Assembly (NCBI GenBank): GCA_011389735.1
Contig: JAABTS010000041.1
Span: forward strand, 1-38,434
DNA: 38,434 nt
Reading direction: 5' to 3'
Source of the DNA: Desulfobacteraceae bacterium
GTDB taxonomy: Bacteria; Desulfobacterota; Desulfobacteria; Desulfobacterales; JAABTS01
Shown here: positions 8,477 to 17,483 of the stretch, one piece after another
Layout of the letters: each line of letters opens with the position of its first letter
Numbering within the stretch: position 1 is the first letter of the stretch
Translations under genes and position numbers: made by a program
The notes under the pieces: generated by a model
Told to the model about the DNA's origin: nothing
Database searches by the model: none
Seen by the model: the letters and a program-made list of their open reading frames with translations, nothing else

Positions 8477-10042
8477 ATGCTTCGTATTTTTAAGGATGAT
8501 ATTCAAGAACCGGGCCGTTTTGTCATTACGCTGGAACTGGCTCCGGGACGGGAGCCGGGTGGGCGGTCCGTGGACACAATCACCGGAATTGCGGCCGACG
8601 CTTTTAAAGACGGACGTATTTCCGCGGTGTCCATAACGGACAATCCGGGAGGCAACCCCTCTTTAAGCCCGGATGTGATCGGCCATGAAATTTTCAAGCA
8701 AGGCATGGACGTGATCGTGCATTTTACATGCAGGGACATGAACCGGGTGGGCATGGAAAGCCGGGCGTTACAACTGGCCATGATGGGCATGAAAAACATT
8801 CTGGCGCTGAACGGGGATTTCGCGGGCAAGGGATTTGGAGGCCAGGGCGCGCCAGTGTTCGACCTGGATTCCGTAAACTTGCAGCGCATGCTCGGAATGT
8901 TGAATGAGCGGCTGAACGACATCGGCGATCCCGATGAATTTTTCACCGGTTGCGCAGTTTCCCCCTTTAAGACCACTGAAGGCGAGTGTTTCGCCCAATA
9001 CGCCAAACTTTGCAGGAAAATTTCCGCCGGCGCCCGATTTATCATCACCCAGTTGGGGTATGATATGGAAAAATTCCGAGAAGTATTGCTGATTCAAAAA
9101 CAAATGGAAACCTACCTGCCGACCCTGGCCTCGGTATACGTGCTGACGCCCAGAGCCGCGGCGATCATGAATCAGGGACTGATTCCAGGGGCGGTTGTGT
9201 CGGACAGCCTCCTTGACACGATAAACCGGGAATGGTCCGATCCCAAGTCGGGAAAAAAAGCGGCGATTGAACGCGCCGCTCGAATGAGCCTGATTTTAAA
9301 GGGTATCGGCTACAAGGGAATCCATATCGGCGGAGTCTACAAAGATTTTGACACCGCCGGAAAAATTCTGGATCGTATGACTGAAATCGAATCGAGGGGG
9401 CCTGAATTCATGGAAGAATTCCACATGCCTCAGCCTGGAAAATTTTACGCCTTTTCACGAAATACGGAAACCGAAACCCCTGTTTTACAATTCGGATTGC
9501 AAGCCAACCGGATCAGCTTCTTCGAGCGCGCACATTTTTATTGCATGAAATGCTTTCATTACCTTTTTTTCAATTTTAACTTTCCTCTGACACCATTATA
9601 CGAAAAAATCTGCCGATGGATAGACCGCACCAGGTTCAGGCGTCTCGCAATGCATTTCCTGGAATACCCGGCCAAAAACCTGCTATTGGGATGCCGCCAA
9701 TGCGGAGATTGCGGAATCCAGCACCTGGCGTTTCAGTGTCCGGAATCCGGATGCCCCAAACATACCCGAAACGGAGCGTGCGGCGGGAGTCTTGACGGCC
9801 GGTGCGAAGTATACAATGAGCGCCTGTGTGTTTGGTACAAAGCTTATAAACGCCTGCGATGCGCCAACGAGACAGGAACGATCGCCTCGGACTGCGTTCC
9901 CCCGCGTATGTGGGAACTGGACCGGACATCCTCCTGGCTTAATTTCCATCTGCGCCGGGATCACCAGAGCGCGTCGGGCGCGGTGGCGCGATTTTGCAAA
10001 TCCCGCACCTGCCGCCTTCCGAACGGAGAAAAAAACCGGTAA
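8477..10042 (+). CDS. methylenetetrahydrofolate reductase, MetF/MetV fusion
   Basis: A 521-residue cytoplasmic enzyme. Residues about 15-310 form the MetF TIM barrel that reduces methylene- to methyl-tetrahydrofolate with FAD (VSITDNPGG and HFTCRDMNR are typical, as is a conserved late RAARMSLILKGIGYKGIHIGG). The C-terminal part (about 350-480) is the cysteine-rich MetV-type domain: CMKCFHYLFF, then C406, C409 and C412 in GCRQCGDCG, and CPKHTRNGACGG. That domain probably carries an iron-sulfur or zinc site for interaction with a redox partner. In acetogens and sulfate reducers MetF and MetV are often separate, so the fusion merges both. It fits Wood-Ljungdahl C1 metabolism along with the CO dehydrogenase at 27-31 kb. 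AAGGAT precedes the start. It stands alone. Confidence 0.87.
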   Translation: MLRIFKDDIQEPGRFVITLELAPGREPGGRSVDTITGIAADAFKDGRISAVSITDNPGGNPSLSPDVIGHEIFKQGMDVIVHFTCRDMNRVGMESRALQLAMMGMKNILALNGDFAGKGFGGQGAPVFDLDSVNLQRMLGMLNERLNDIGDPDEFFTGCAVSPFKTTEGECFAQYAKLCRKISAGARFIITQLGYDMEKFREVLLIQKQMETYLPTLASVYVLTPRAAAIMNQGLIPGAVVSDSLLDTINREWSDPKSGKKAAIERAARMSLILKGIGYKGIHIGGVYKDFDTAGKILDRMTEIESRGPEFMEEFHMPQPGKFYAFSRNTETETPVLQFGLQANRISFFERAHFYCMKCFHYLFFNFNFPLTPLYEKICRWIDRTRFRRLAMHFLEYPAKNLLLGCRQCGDCGIQHLAFQCPESGCPKHTRNGACGGSLDGRCEVYNERLCVWYKAYKRLRCANETGTIASDCVPPRMWELDRTSSWLNFHLRRDHQSASGAVARFCKSRTCRLPNGEKNR

Positions 10043-10210
10043 GAAAACAAAAAAGGACGAGCTTACGGAGATTTCCAAAACAAAATATTCAAATGCAAAG
10101 GGCTGAAACACAAAGCTTCGGCCCCTATAGCCGGCAGGATAAATTACAAATCAAAAACGGGAGTCCGGCCGTCCGTATACGCCGGTGTGACGGTCGTTAC
10201 CGGTTCATGA
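10043..10210. other. gap between convergent genes, with a possible bidirectional hairpin
   Basis: No gene. A hairpin at about 10099-10125 pairs AGGGCTGAA with TTCGGCCC, with one wobble pair, around an ACACAAAGC-like loop. It closely resembles the stronger terminator at 11942-11974, sharing the GAAACACAA core. There is no strong T-run on either side, so terminator function for the two convergent genes is only plausible. Confidence 0.35.
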
Positions 10211-11476
10211 TCAGGGGATTTTTCGGAGTTCAAACGGTGAAAGAAGTTTCGTTGAATCAATGGAGGTGTTGTCCCCAAGATTGATCAGGAAAGAAGCCTC
10301 CACGGACGAATACATACCCTTAAATTGACGCAATCCTTTTAAATCCGATGGTGAAATTCCGGTTTTATATTTGATTTCAACAGGAATTTGAGTCCGGCCC
10401 CTGTCGATAATTACATCAACTTCATGCTGAGTCTTGGTCCTCCAGAATTTTATCGAATCCCGGTATTCCCCTTGCTTGATCAATTCCGAGATAACATATC
10501 CCTCAAACAAAAACGCTGCATCTTTCCGAATGGACATTGAATTGAAATTGTTTATAAAAAAATTCCTGACGCCGCTGTCCAGATAATAAACCTTGGGTTG
10601 CTTGACAATCTCCCTTTTTTTGTTGGTAAAGTAAGGCGTATGGATTGTTATCAAAAAGGTTTCCTGAAGAATCTCCAAATAATTCTTAGCGGTCTTTTCA
10701 TCTATCCCTGATGAGCTGGCGATAGAGCTATATTTTATTTCACACCCGTTATTCACTGAAAGGAGCTGAATCAGCGTCTTTGCACTTTTTAATTTCTCGA
10801 TGTTCAGATAATCTACAAGGTCTTTGGATACATACAAATCGAAAATGCTAGATAAAATTTCTCTTTTTTCCCTTTGTTCGGATAAAACGACTTCGGGATA
10901 CCCTCCGAAAATCATAAATTCTTCAAGCCTTTGATATGCTTCAGGAATTAGTTTATGTATTTCCCTGGAAGCAATCTCGGATATTTTTTCGAGCTTTTCA
11001 TTGAGTTCCGTTTCTCCTTTGAATAATAAAAATTCTGTAAAATTCAACGGATAGATACGTACCATCCGCTTTCTGCCCGCCAGACTTTCCTGCACTCTCC
11101 CGTTTATAACCAGTGATGACGATCCTGAAGCATAAATTTTGATGTTTTTATGATGGTCATACAAATTTTTCAAAACCAGGCTGATATCAGCATAGCGCTG
11201 GAATTCATCCAGAAAAAGATAAAACATTCCGGAATTTTCCTGCGTATAACCGTTGATCGTCAGTGTTCCGATCATTTTTTCATAGGTGCTGACTTTTTCG
11301 TAGTTCGAAAAAATGTCGAGATCCAGAAAAAGGCATTTTCCTTTTCCGCTCAAATCTTTGCAGAGTTTTTTCATTAAGGTGGTCTTCCCCACCTGCCGGG
11401 CGCCCGTCAGAATCGTTATTTTGTTTGATTCGCTTTGAGCCATAAGCTCCGGAAACACTTGCCGGTCAATATACAT
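10211..11476 (-). CDS. AAA family ATPase with DUF4143-like C-terminus
   Basis: A 421-residue cytoplasmic ATPase. The P-loop GARQVGKT is at residues 25-32, followed by LFLDLDIFSN, a Walker B in YLFLDEFQRY and a sensor-like IYASGSSSL. The C-terminal third, with FLFEGYVISELIKQG and FWRTKTQHEVDVIIDRG...PVEIKYK, is the DUF4143 domain, which resembles a PD-(D/E)XK nuclease core (E, D-x-I, E-x-K). Such proteins are very common and their role is unproven. A longer frame begins at 11515, but GGAGG four bases before the ATG at 11476 and the family's usual MYIDRQ-like beginning favour 11476. No partner gene is adjacent. Confidence 0.85.
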   Translation of the reverse strand: MYIDRQVFPELMAQSESNKITILTGARQVGKTTLMKKLCKDLSGKGKCLFLDLDIFSNYEKVSTYEKMIGTLTINGYTQENSGMFYLFLDEFQRYADISLVLKNLYDHHKNIKIYASGSSSLVINGRVQESLAGRKRMVRIYPLNFTEFLLFKGETELNEKLEKISEIASREIHKLIPEAYQRLEEFMIFGGYPEVVLSEQREKREILSSIFDLYVSKDLVDYLNIEKLKSAKTLIQLLSVNNGCEIKYSSIASSSGIDEKTAKNYLEILQETFLITIHTPYFTNKKREIVKQPKVYYLDSGVRNFFINNFNSMSIRKDAAFLFEGYVISELIKQGEYRDSIKFWRTKTQHEVDVIIDRGRTQIPVEIKYKTGISPSDLKGLRQFKGMYSSVEASFLINLGDNTSIDSTKLLSPFELRKIP

Positions 11477-11641
11477 GCGGCCTCCAAACCAAAGCAGGCT
11501 TTGCCCGCATCCCATGCGGTAGGGCGGGGTTTAATCGATAAAGCGCTAAAACAGAATCATATTCCGGAATAGTTTAAACTTTTCCGGACGCTATGTCAAG
11601 AATGGTAATAATTGAAATCGAAATAGCTTTTCATATAATTA

Positions 11642-11753
11642 GTGGCTGAACGAGAAGTCTCAAATACGGCTCTAAGCGGGTTTGCAACCCGCGTCTACCC
11701 TCTCGCGGCAAACGGGGATTGCAAATCCCCTTGGAGCGCGAGGAGGTTTTCGT
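11642..11753 (+). repeat. dispersed repeat family B, copy 2 (right end truncated)
   Basis: This copy is almost identical to copy 1 at 8280-8400, including both internal hairpins and GAGGAGGTTTTCGT. It loses the last bases of the right end (CAGCCAC), which are replaced by a run of C. It begins GTGGCTGAACGAGAAG. It sits in the gap between the ATPase and the porin. Both neighbouring genes run on the minus strand. Confidence 0.85.
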
Positions 11754-11778
11754 CCCCCTGCCGCCCCCTTGAACCTGT

Positions 11779-11875
11779 CCCCTGAAACCTGTAGCCTTAA
11801 TTCAGCATTCAACACAAAACGCAACAATCCCGGGCCTGCCGCCTTGACAAATTTATTTCCTGAAAAACTATAGCG
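11779..11875. repeat. repeat family C, copy 1
   Basis: The sequence runs from CCTGAAACCTGTAGC through CCCGGGCCTGCCGCCTTGACAA to TTTCCTGAAAAACTATAGC. Its reverse complement matches the left halves of copies at 13424-13531, 13829-13902 and 17484-17590, sharing a CTATAG-type end, a TTTCAG(G)AAAT block, AAGGCGGC and CCCGGG. It is a short, diverged, partly palindromic intergenic repeat. The family is real in outline; exact borders are uncertain. Confidence 0.5.
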
Positions 11876-11941
11876 TATTTGAACAGGTTTATGCGAGATG
11901 AAAAAATGAAAAGAGTTTCAAGAGAGGAACTGAACACATAA

Positions 11942-11974
11942 AAAAGGCCCGAAACACAAGGTTTCGGGCCTTTT
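11942..11974 (-). terminator. intrinsic terminator of the porin gene
   Basis: A perfect 14-bp stem AAAAGGCCCGAAAC / GTTTCGGGCCTTTT around a 5-base loop, with a further T tract on the minus strand, lies 30 bases past the porin stop codon. The A-tract on the other side would let it work in both directions. It shares its GAAACACAA loop region with the weaker hairpin near 10100. Confidence 0.85.
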
Positions 11975-12003
11975 AATCAACAAAGCAAATTACAGATCAA
12001 CAA

Positions 12004-13191
12004 TTAGAAATTGATCTGCCATTTGGCGCCTGCGTAAACGTTTGTTCCTTCATCGTTACCGGCCATATCATCCATATAGTCGATGTATCCGACTTCCGGT
12101 ACGATGAAAAAGTTATCAAGAAACTTCACTGTACAGTTGACATAGAATGTCATCGCCTGATCTTCATCGGTATCGGCGTCTGTGTCCAGATCATGGGAAA
12201 TAAATCCGACGCCTGTTTCCACCGTCGCTGTTTCGCTCACGTTGGCGCCGAAAACAAACAAGCCGCCGATTGTCATGTTGTCGTCAATGTCATCTCCTTT
12301 TGCATTGATCGCCGCATCGGCGTCTCCAAGCTGCCACAGACCATATTGTCCGGTGTTCAGACCGGCGTATGCGCCGGCTTTGACAAAAATAGCTCCGGGA
12401 GTAAATCCAAATCCAAAGCCTCCTACCGTTGAGGTGACAGTGATATTTTCATCATCACCATCGCCTTTTACATCTCGATCAATTTCGTATGATTGTATGC
12501 CTCCAAACACATCAAAGAAAAAAGTGTCTGATGCGAACCCATAGCTCAGCTCCAGTTTGGGAACGATAAGGTCAGTATCCGCCGCTACATAATCACCCTT
12601 TAGAGGCTCATACAAGCCTTTAGTTTTATTATATACCAATACCTCTTCGTAATTTCCAGAAGAAGTTTCTACGTACTGATTGGAGCCCTTATAGCTTCCA
12701 GCTTCTAAATCGCTGATAGCATGCGGTTTAACCAAAGCAATTTTAAATCCCCCCACTTTAACCTGAATCATAGGGCGTCTGCCGTTATAAGCCTGGCCAC
12801 AGTTCAGAAGGTCGGTATCGGCGCCGTACACCTGGTTACTGTAAAAATATGATCCTGCCGGCGTATAAGTTTGCCCGATGAGCAGTTGCATATCGCCGGT
12901 GGTGAATGTACCGTAAAGTTTTCTCAAGTTCGGACCGCTGCCATATTCGAAACCGCCTCCCAAAGCGCCATGGTCAACGGTGGCGCCAAGACGAGCGTTG
13001 CCCTGCAAATCCCAGGTTGCGTCAAAATCATCTTCTTGTTTGCCGGTGGCCACATCATCACCAAAGTCTCTCGCATCCCAGAATGTAGCCATACGAGCGC
13101 TGCCGTAAAAATTCCAATCAGTGGCCGCCGCGGGCATTGCGAAAGCCGCTACCATTGTACATGCTGCAATAATTCCAATAACTTTTTTCAT
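12004..13191 (-). CDS. outer-membrane porin, beta-barrel
   Basis: A 395-residue outer-membrane protein. A signal peptide (residues 1-23, cleavage near AAA-TDW) is followed by a barrel made of alternating hydrophobic and polar segments rich in Gly, Tyr, Phe and Asp. It ends in aromatic-terminated WQINF, a typical signal for Bam insertion. The early motif WNFYGSARMATFWDARD is characteristic of porins of Desulfobacterota, and Asp-rich loops (DTDADTDEDQ, GDGDDEN) suggest cation- or salt-adapted surface loops. AGGAGG lies upstream at good spacing. A strong terminator follows at 11942-11974. It appears monocistronic, and its long leader contains an extra Shine-Dalgarno-like sequence at 13287-13296. 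Confidence 0.85.
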   Translation of the reverse strand: MKKVIGIIAACTMVAAFAMPAAATDWNFYGSARMATFWDARDFGDDVATGKQEDDFDATWDLQGNARLGATVDHGALGGGFEYGSGPNLRKLYGTFTTGDMQLLIGQTYTPAGSYFYSNQVYGADTDLLNCGQAYNGRRPMIQVKVGGFKIALVKPHAISDLEAGSYKGSNQYVETSSGNYEEVLVYNKTKGLYEPLKGDYVAADTDLIVPKLELSYGFASDTFFFDVFGGIQSYEIDRDVKGDGDDENITVTSTVGGFGFGFTPGAIFVKAGAYAGLNTGQYGLWQLGDADAAINAKGDDIDDNMTIGGLFVFGANVSETATVETGVGFISHDLDTDADTDEDQAMTFYVNCTVKFLDNFFIVPEVGYIDYMDDMAGNDEGTNVYAGAKWQINF

Positions 13192-13423
13192 CTTTTGTCT
13201 TCCTCCTAAATTTTTTCAGTTAAAAAAATGACCTGTTCTTTCCATCTTGAAAATCAAATAAAAAATTAAAAAAATCGCCTCCGTTGTCACCTCCTTTCTT
13301 GAATTTAGATTAACCGCGCAGTCTCGGATTCAAGCCTTTTATCCGCTGCGCTTTTTGAACTGTTTTTTCGAAAACATCACAAAACCTGAACCTTACAAAA
13401 ACACTGTGTCATCATAAACCTGA
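13192..13423 (-). promoter_or_regulatory. porin leader/promoter region
   Basis: This is the upstream region of the minus-strand porin. Reading the minus strand it has AGGAGG near the start codon, and about 95 bases further up a perfect anti-SD-complementary AAGGAGGTGA (13287-13296) with no open frame at proper spacing. There is a second GGAGGC at 13277-13282. A TTGAAT...TAATCT pair farther upstream is a poor promoter match. The leader could be structured or regulatory; this is inference. Confidence 0.35.
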
Positions 13424-13531
13424 ACTACAGCTTTTCAGAAATGGAAATTCACGAGGCGGCAGGTCCGGGCTCATTACATTTCGTATGTCCCGGGCCGACA
13501 ACACAACAAAAATTAATCTCTGAAGGGCTGT
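13424..13531. repeat. repeat family C, copy 2
   Basis: An imperfect inverted repeat: CTACAGCTTTTCAGAAAT at the left faces ATCTCTGAAGGGCTGTAT at the right, and an inner GGCAGGTCCGGG faces CCCGGGCCGAC. It aligns with the other family-C copies. It is non-coding, in the 1-kb gap between the porin and moeA. Confidence 0.55.
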
Positions 13532-14066
13532 ATCTTTCCCTAATCAAAGTTCCTACTAACAGCACCTGTAATAATTGTCAAGTTTATTTCCGCTTCCCGG
13601 CGTTCATTTTTTGTGCGCTTTTTTATCCTCTCGCTCCGCTTAAGCCAAACCATGTTTATATAATAGTCCAATTTTGGTTTTTCCAGGTATGCTTTTTGCG
13701 TAAGCAGGTTTCAATCATAAAAATGACTGTTTTAGGTCTAAAAATAGGCAAAACAGGGTAAAATATCGAAACTTCTACAAAAGGCAATTTCCATGCCATG
13801 AAAAACCTAAATTGGAGCATTATATCAGGTTTTTCAGAAAGTAATGTCACGAGGCGCCCGACAACACATTGGCGTTTAATTTCGGGAAGACTATAGCGGC
13901 TAATTTTCAGCCCTCCATTATACTCACAGCTCTGGGCGTCAACCGGTAAAATCAAAAAACGCTTCGATAACATCTCGCAAAATCCTTTACTCCGAGGCTG
14001 AAATATTTTATACATTTCATATTTTTTGATAGAGTGCGCCATTTTGAGGGCGTCAAAACATACATA
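13532..14066. other. gene-free intergenic DNA with repeat family C copy 3
   Basis: No gene is supported. Open frames on the minus strand here run through repeat sequence and lack family features. A third family-C copy is at about 13829-13902 (GTTTTTCAGAAAGT ... ACAACACATTGGCG ... TTTCGGGAAGACTATAGC). The remainder is AT-rich with nothing recognisable. Confidence 0.45.
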
Positions 14067-14186
14067 GCGCCTGAAAGAAAAGCCCCAAAAAACGGCTCTG
14101 AGCGGGTTTGTAACCCGCGTGCCCCTCTCGTGGACAACGCGGATTGCAAATCCCCTGGGAGCGTGAGGAGGTTTTCGTTCAGCCAC
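14067..14186 (+). repeat. dispersed repeat family B, copy 3
   Basis: A full-length but more diverged copy, starting GCGCCTGAAAGAAAAG and ending TTTTCGTTCAGCCAC. It has the hairpin AGCGGGTTTGTAACCCGC and a weaker second hairpin (GCGGATTGCAAATCCCC). It ends 26 bases before the moeA start, so it occupies the leader or promoter of the molybdopterin operon. A false in-frame extension of moeA begins inside it. Confidence 0.85.
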
Positions 14187-14212
14187 TACGTAAAATAACG
14201 GATATCCAGATC

Positions 14213-15439
14213 ATGAAAGATTTTTTCAAAGTTTCGACGCTGAAAGAGGTATTGTCTCTTGTGGACAGATTTCAACCTGTAGGCATGGAGAAAATTCATA
14301 TCGATCGAGCGCTCGGACGAATAACGGCCGAAAAAATTGTCCCGGATTCGGATCTGCCGGCTTTTTCGAGATCGACCATGGACGGGTATGCGGTCAAGGC
14401 GTCGTCCACTTACGGGGCGTCCGAATCCAGTCCCGGCTTTTTAACCCTGGCTGGAATGGTGTTCATGGGAGACGTTCCGGAATTCAAAGTGGGCCCCGGC
14501 CAGGCGGCGGCCATATCGACGGGCGGTATGCTTCCGGATGGAACGGACAGTGTCGTAATGATCGAATATACGGAAAAGATCGACGACAGCGCGATCGAGA
14601 TCTATAAAAGCGTAGCGCCTGGAGAGCATGTGATCGAAGCGGGAGAAGACTTTCGCAGCGGGCAGGTCGCCATTGATATGGGGGTGAGGCTAAGGCCTCA
14701 GGAAACCGGATTGCTGGCCGCGTTTGGAAAAACTATGGTGAACGTTTATCGGAAACCCAAAATCGGCGTTATATCGACCGGAGACGAAGTGGTTCCCATC
14801 GAAGAAACTCCCGGCCCCGGCAAGATCAGGGATATAAACACCTACACTCTGGGGTCGTTCGTCCGGGAAACCGGCGCCGACCCCGTTTGTTTCGGAATCG
14901 CGCCGGACGATCGAGCATCTCTTTCGCATATCTGCGGCGAAGCGCTTGAACAATGCGACATGGTTCTGGTTTCCGGGGGCAGTTCGGTGGGAATCAGGGA
15001 TTATACGGTCGAAGTTTTTTCTTCGCTTCCGGATTCGCAAATGCTGACCCAGGGCGTATCGATCAGGCCGGGAAAGCCGACCATTCTCGCTGTAAGCGGC
15101 GGCACAGCATTTTGGGGATTGCCGGGCCACGCCGTATCCGCAATGATCGTTTTTCATACTACGGTCAAACCATTCATCGAAAGGATATCGGGGCTGAAAC
15201 CCGTCCCGAAATACGGAATACCGGCGGAATTGACTCGAAATTTGCCTTCGGCTCAGGGAAGAATAGATTACGTCCGGGTACGGATCAACCGGAAAGACGG
15301 CCGTTATTTCGCCGAACCCGTACTTGGGAAAAGCGGACTTTTAAACACCATGATCCTGGCCGACGGCCTGATCGAAATCGACAGGAACTCGGAAGGTCTC
15401 GAAAAAGGAGCGACCGTTTCGGTCCTCCTGATCCGGTGA
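14213..15439 (+). CDS. moeA: molybdopterin molybdenumtransferase MoeA
   Basis: A 408-residue cytoplasmic protein of the MoeA/gephyrin E family, which inserts molybdate (or tungstate) into adenylylated molybdopterin. It shows the early SRSTMDGYAV-like segment (FSRSTMDGYAV), TGGMLPDGTDSVVMIE, the MoCF-binding GVISTGDEVV, VSGGSSVG and RPGKPTILAV followed by WGLPGHAVSAM. In that last motif His replaces the usual Asn of GLPGNPVS. Length is normal. The start at 14213 avoids an upstream extension that lies in a repeat; the ribosome-binding site is weak. A second MoeA follows 58 bases downstream, so they are likely cotranscribed. Confidence 0.92.
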   Translation: MKDFFKVSTLKEVLSLVDRFQPVGMEKIHIDRALGRITAEKIVPDSDLPAFSRSTMDGYAVKASSTYGASESSPGFLTLAGMVFMGDVPEFKVGPGQAAAISTGGMLPDGTDSVVMIEYTEKIDDSAIEIYKSVAPGEHVIEAGEDFRSGQVAIDMGVRLRPQETGLLAAFGKTMVNVYRKPKIGVISTGDEVVPIEETPGPGKIRDINTYTLGSFVRETGADPVCFGIAPDDRASLSHICGEALEQCDMVLVSGGSSVGIRDYTVEVFSSLPDSQMLTQGVSIRPGKPTILAVSGGTAFWGLPGHAVSAMIVFHTTVKPFIERISGLKPVPKYGIPAELTRNLPSAQGRIDYVRVRINRKDGRYFAEPVLGKSGLLNTMILADGLIEIDRNSEGLEKGATVSVLLIR

Positions 15440-15497
15440 CGGTTGTATACCATAAAACCAGCTCAATCAAGAATTGACCAGGAGAACCATCGCATCC

Positions 15498-17426
15498 ATG
15501 AAATCGAAAAGACATATTTATTTGAACATGAAGACTCTTGAAGCGGCTCAATCGATCGTATCCCGAATCGCCGCTCGACACCTCCCTCTTTCGACGGAAA
15601 CAGCGGCGGTTCCCGATTCGGTCGGAAGAACGCTGGCCGAACCCGTTTTCGCCCGCTTATCGTCGCCGGCGTTTCATTCCGCGGCCATGGACGGAATAGC
15701 GGTAAACGCCGAAGACACTTACGGAGCCGCTGAGTACGATCCAAAAATCCTCACGGAGGGAGAAAACGCTTTTTATGTGAATACGGGCAATATGCTTCCT
15801 GAGAACACCAATGCGGTCATCATGATCGAACATGTCAATATTTCGGAAGACGGGCGAATTACCGTCGAAGCACCGGCCTACCCCTGGCGGCATGTCCGTA
15901 AAGTCGGCGAAGACATTGTCGCCACCGAGCTTCTATTTCCTACGAACCATGTCGTGACTCCCTATTGCATTGGAGCGCTTTTGAGCGGCGGACTATTCAA
16001 GGTCAATGTCCAGCGGAAACCGAAAATTCTGATTATACCGACCGGATCGGAACTCGCCGACGTATCGGACACGGATATCGAAACCATGCAGCCGGGACGA
16101 ATTATCGAAAGCAATTCCCATGTTCTGGGAAATCTCGTCAACGCCTGCGGCGGCGAATATCGAAGACATCCGATCGTCTCCGACGATTTTGAAACAATCA
16201 AAAACGCTGTCGATCAGGCGGTTCACGGCGAATACGATATTGTTCTGGTATTGGGCGGATCTTCGGCCGGTTCCGAGGATTACTCCGGAGACGTTATCCG
16301 GGAACTGGGCGAAATTCATGTACACGGAGTCACCATGATGCCCGGCAAGCCTGTAGTGATCGGCGTGGTCAAAAACAAGCCGGTTTTCGGCGTTCCCGGA
16401 TATCCGGTGTCCGCCATTATGGTTTTTGAACAATTTATCGGCCCGCTGATCTGCAAGCTCCTGGGGAAACCCTATGGCGAGCGCAATGTGATCGACGTTC
16501 TCCCGACGCGTAAAATTCCTTCAAAACTGGGGCTGGAGGAATTCGTGAGGGTGAAAATAGGGGTGGTGGGCGACAAAACGGTGGCCACGCCCTTGCCTCG
16601 CGCCGCAGGATGTATCACGTCGATTACCGAAGCCGACGGAATTATTCGAATTCCCAATCATATTGAAGGATTGAACAGTAGCGAACCTGTCTCGGCGGAA
16701 TTGCTTCGGCCTGAATCGTCTATCCGGGAAACCGTGGTTGTTGTCGGAAGCCATGACAACTCGCTGGATATATTGGCGGACCGGCTCAAAAAAACCGACA
16801 ACCGGTTTTCGTTGTCATCCAGCCATGTCGGAAGTATGGGAGGCCTGATGGCCGTCAAGCGGGGCATGTGCCATATGGCCGGAACCCATCTGCTTGACGC
16901 CGAAGACGGTTCTTACAATATTTCCTATATCGAACGGTATCTTCCGGATGTGGAGGTGCGGCTCGTTCACCTGGTGCGAAGAGATCAGGGCTTGATCGTG
17001 GCGAAAGGGAACCCAAAAAACGTTTCCGGCGTTGAAGATCTTACCCGGAAAGAGATCCGATACATCAACAGACAGGGGGGTTCCGGAACCCGGATATTGC
17101 TTGATTACCGCCTTCAGCAGCTAAAAATCGATTCCAGCATGATTTCAGGATATGAAAACGAAGAATTCACGCATATGGCTATAGCGGCGGCCGTTTCGAG
17201 CGGCGCCGCTGACGCGGGACTGGGAGTTCATGCGGCGGCCCGGGCGTTGAACCTGGATTTTATCCCGGTCGTTACGGAACAGTATGATATTGTAATTCCG
17301 GCCTGTTTTTTTGAATCGGATTCAATTCAAACTCTTCTCCAGGTTATCCGGTCCCCGGAGTTTATCAAACAGGTCGAATCTCTCGGCGGATATGGAACGG
17401 AACGGACTGGGGAAATCCTTCTATAG
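15498..17426 (+). CDS. MoeA fused to a C-terminal periplasmic-binding-protein-like domain
   Basis: A 642-residue cytoplasmic protein. Residues about 10-400 are MoeA (FHSAAMDGIAV, TGNMLPENTNAVIMIE, IIPTGSELAD, LGGSSAGSEDYS, MPGKPVVIGV, FGVPGYPVSAI). Residues about 415-640 form the PBP-like domain (VVVVGSHDNSLDILADRL, SHVGSMGGLMAVKRG, IRYINRQGGSGTRILLDY) known from MoeA/LysR-substrate-type fusions, which probably senses or holds an oxyanion or nucleotide. The ATG at 15498 gives the familiar MKxKRxIYLxMKTLEEA-like beginning; a TTG at 15474 is the alternative, and AGGAG lies between them. Paired MoeA proteins in anaerobes may divide Mo and W insertion; this is known speculation, not shown here. 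Confidence 0.9.
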   Translation: MKSKRHIYLNMKTLEAAQSIVSRIAARHLPLSTETAAVPDSVGRTLAEPVFARLSSPAFHSAAMDGIAVNAEDTYGAAEYDPKILTEGENAFYVNTGNMLPENTNAVIMIEHVNISEDGRITVEAPAYPWRHVRKVGEDIVATELLFPTNHVVTPYCIGALLSGGLFKVNVQRKPKILIIPTGSELADVSDTDIETMQPGRIIESNSHVLGNLVNACGGEYRRHPIVSDDFETIKNAVDQAVHGEYDIVLVLGGSSAGSEDYSGDVIRELGEIHVHGVTMMPGKPVVIGVVKNKPVFGVPGYPVSAIMVFEQFIGPLICKLLGKPYGERNVIDVLPTRKIPSKLGLEEFVRVKIGVVGDKTVATPLPRAAGCITSITEADGIIRIPNHIEGLNSSEPVSAELLRPESSIRETVVVVGSHDNSLDILADRLKKTDNRFSLSSSHVGSMGGLMAVKRGMCHMAGTHLLDAEDGSYNISYIERYLPDVEVRLVHLVRRDQGLIVAKGNPKNVSGVEDLTRKEIRYINRQGGSGTRILLDYRLQQLKIDSSMISGYENEEFTHMAIAAAVSSGAADAGLGVHAAARALNLDFIPVVTEQYDIVIPACFFESDSIQTLLQVIRSPEFIKQVESLGGYGTERTGEILL

Positions 17427-17483
17427 GTTTTCGGCGGTTAAATCGCACCACCTTCCCGGTCGGAGATATACGAGACCTGCATT

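Noticed and set aside
8503-9048. Minus-strand frame antisense to the MetF domain
   Set aside because: It is the shadow of a conserved gene in another frame, with no ribosome-binding site.
13656-14186. Minus-strand 176-codon frame in the porin-moeA gap
   Set aside because: Its start lies in a family-B repeat (the translated MAERKPPHAPRG repeats at another copy), with no ribosome-binding site and no homologue pattern; the same repeat-derived start appears at 36517-37170.
14144-14212. In-frame upstream extension of moeA
   Set aside because: The extra 23 codons are translated family-B repeat; MoeA homology begins at MKDFFKVSTL (14213).
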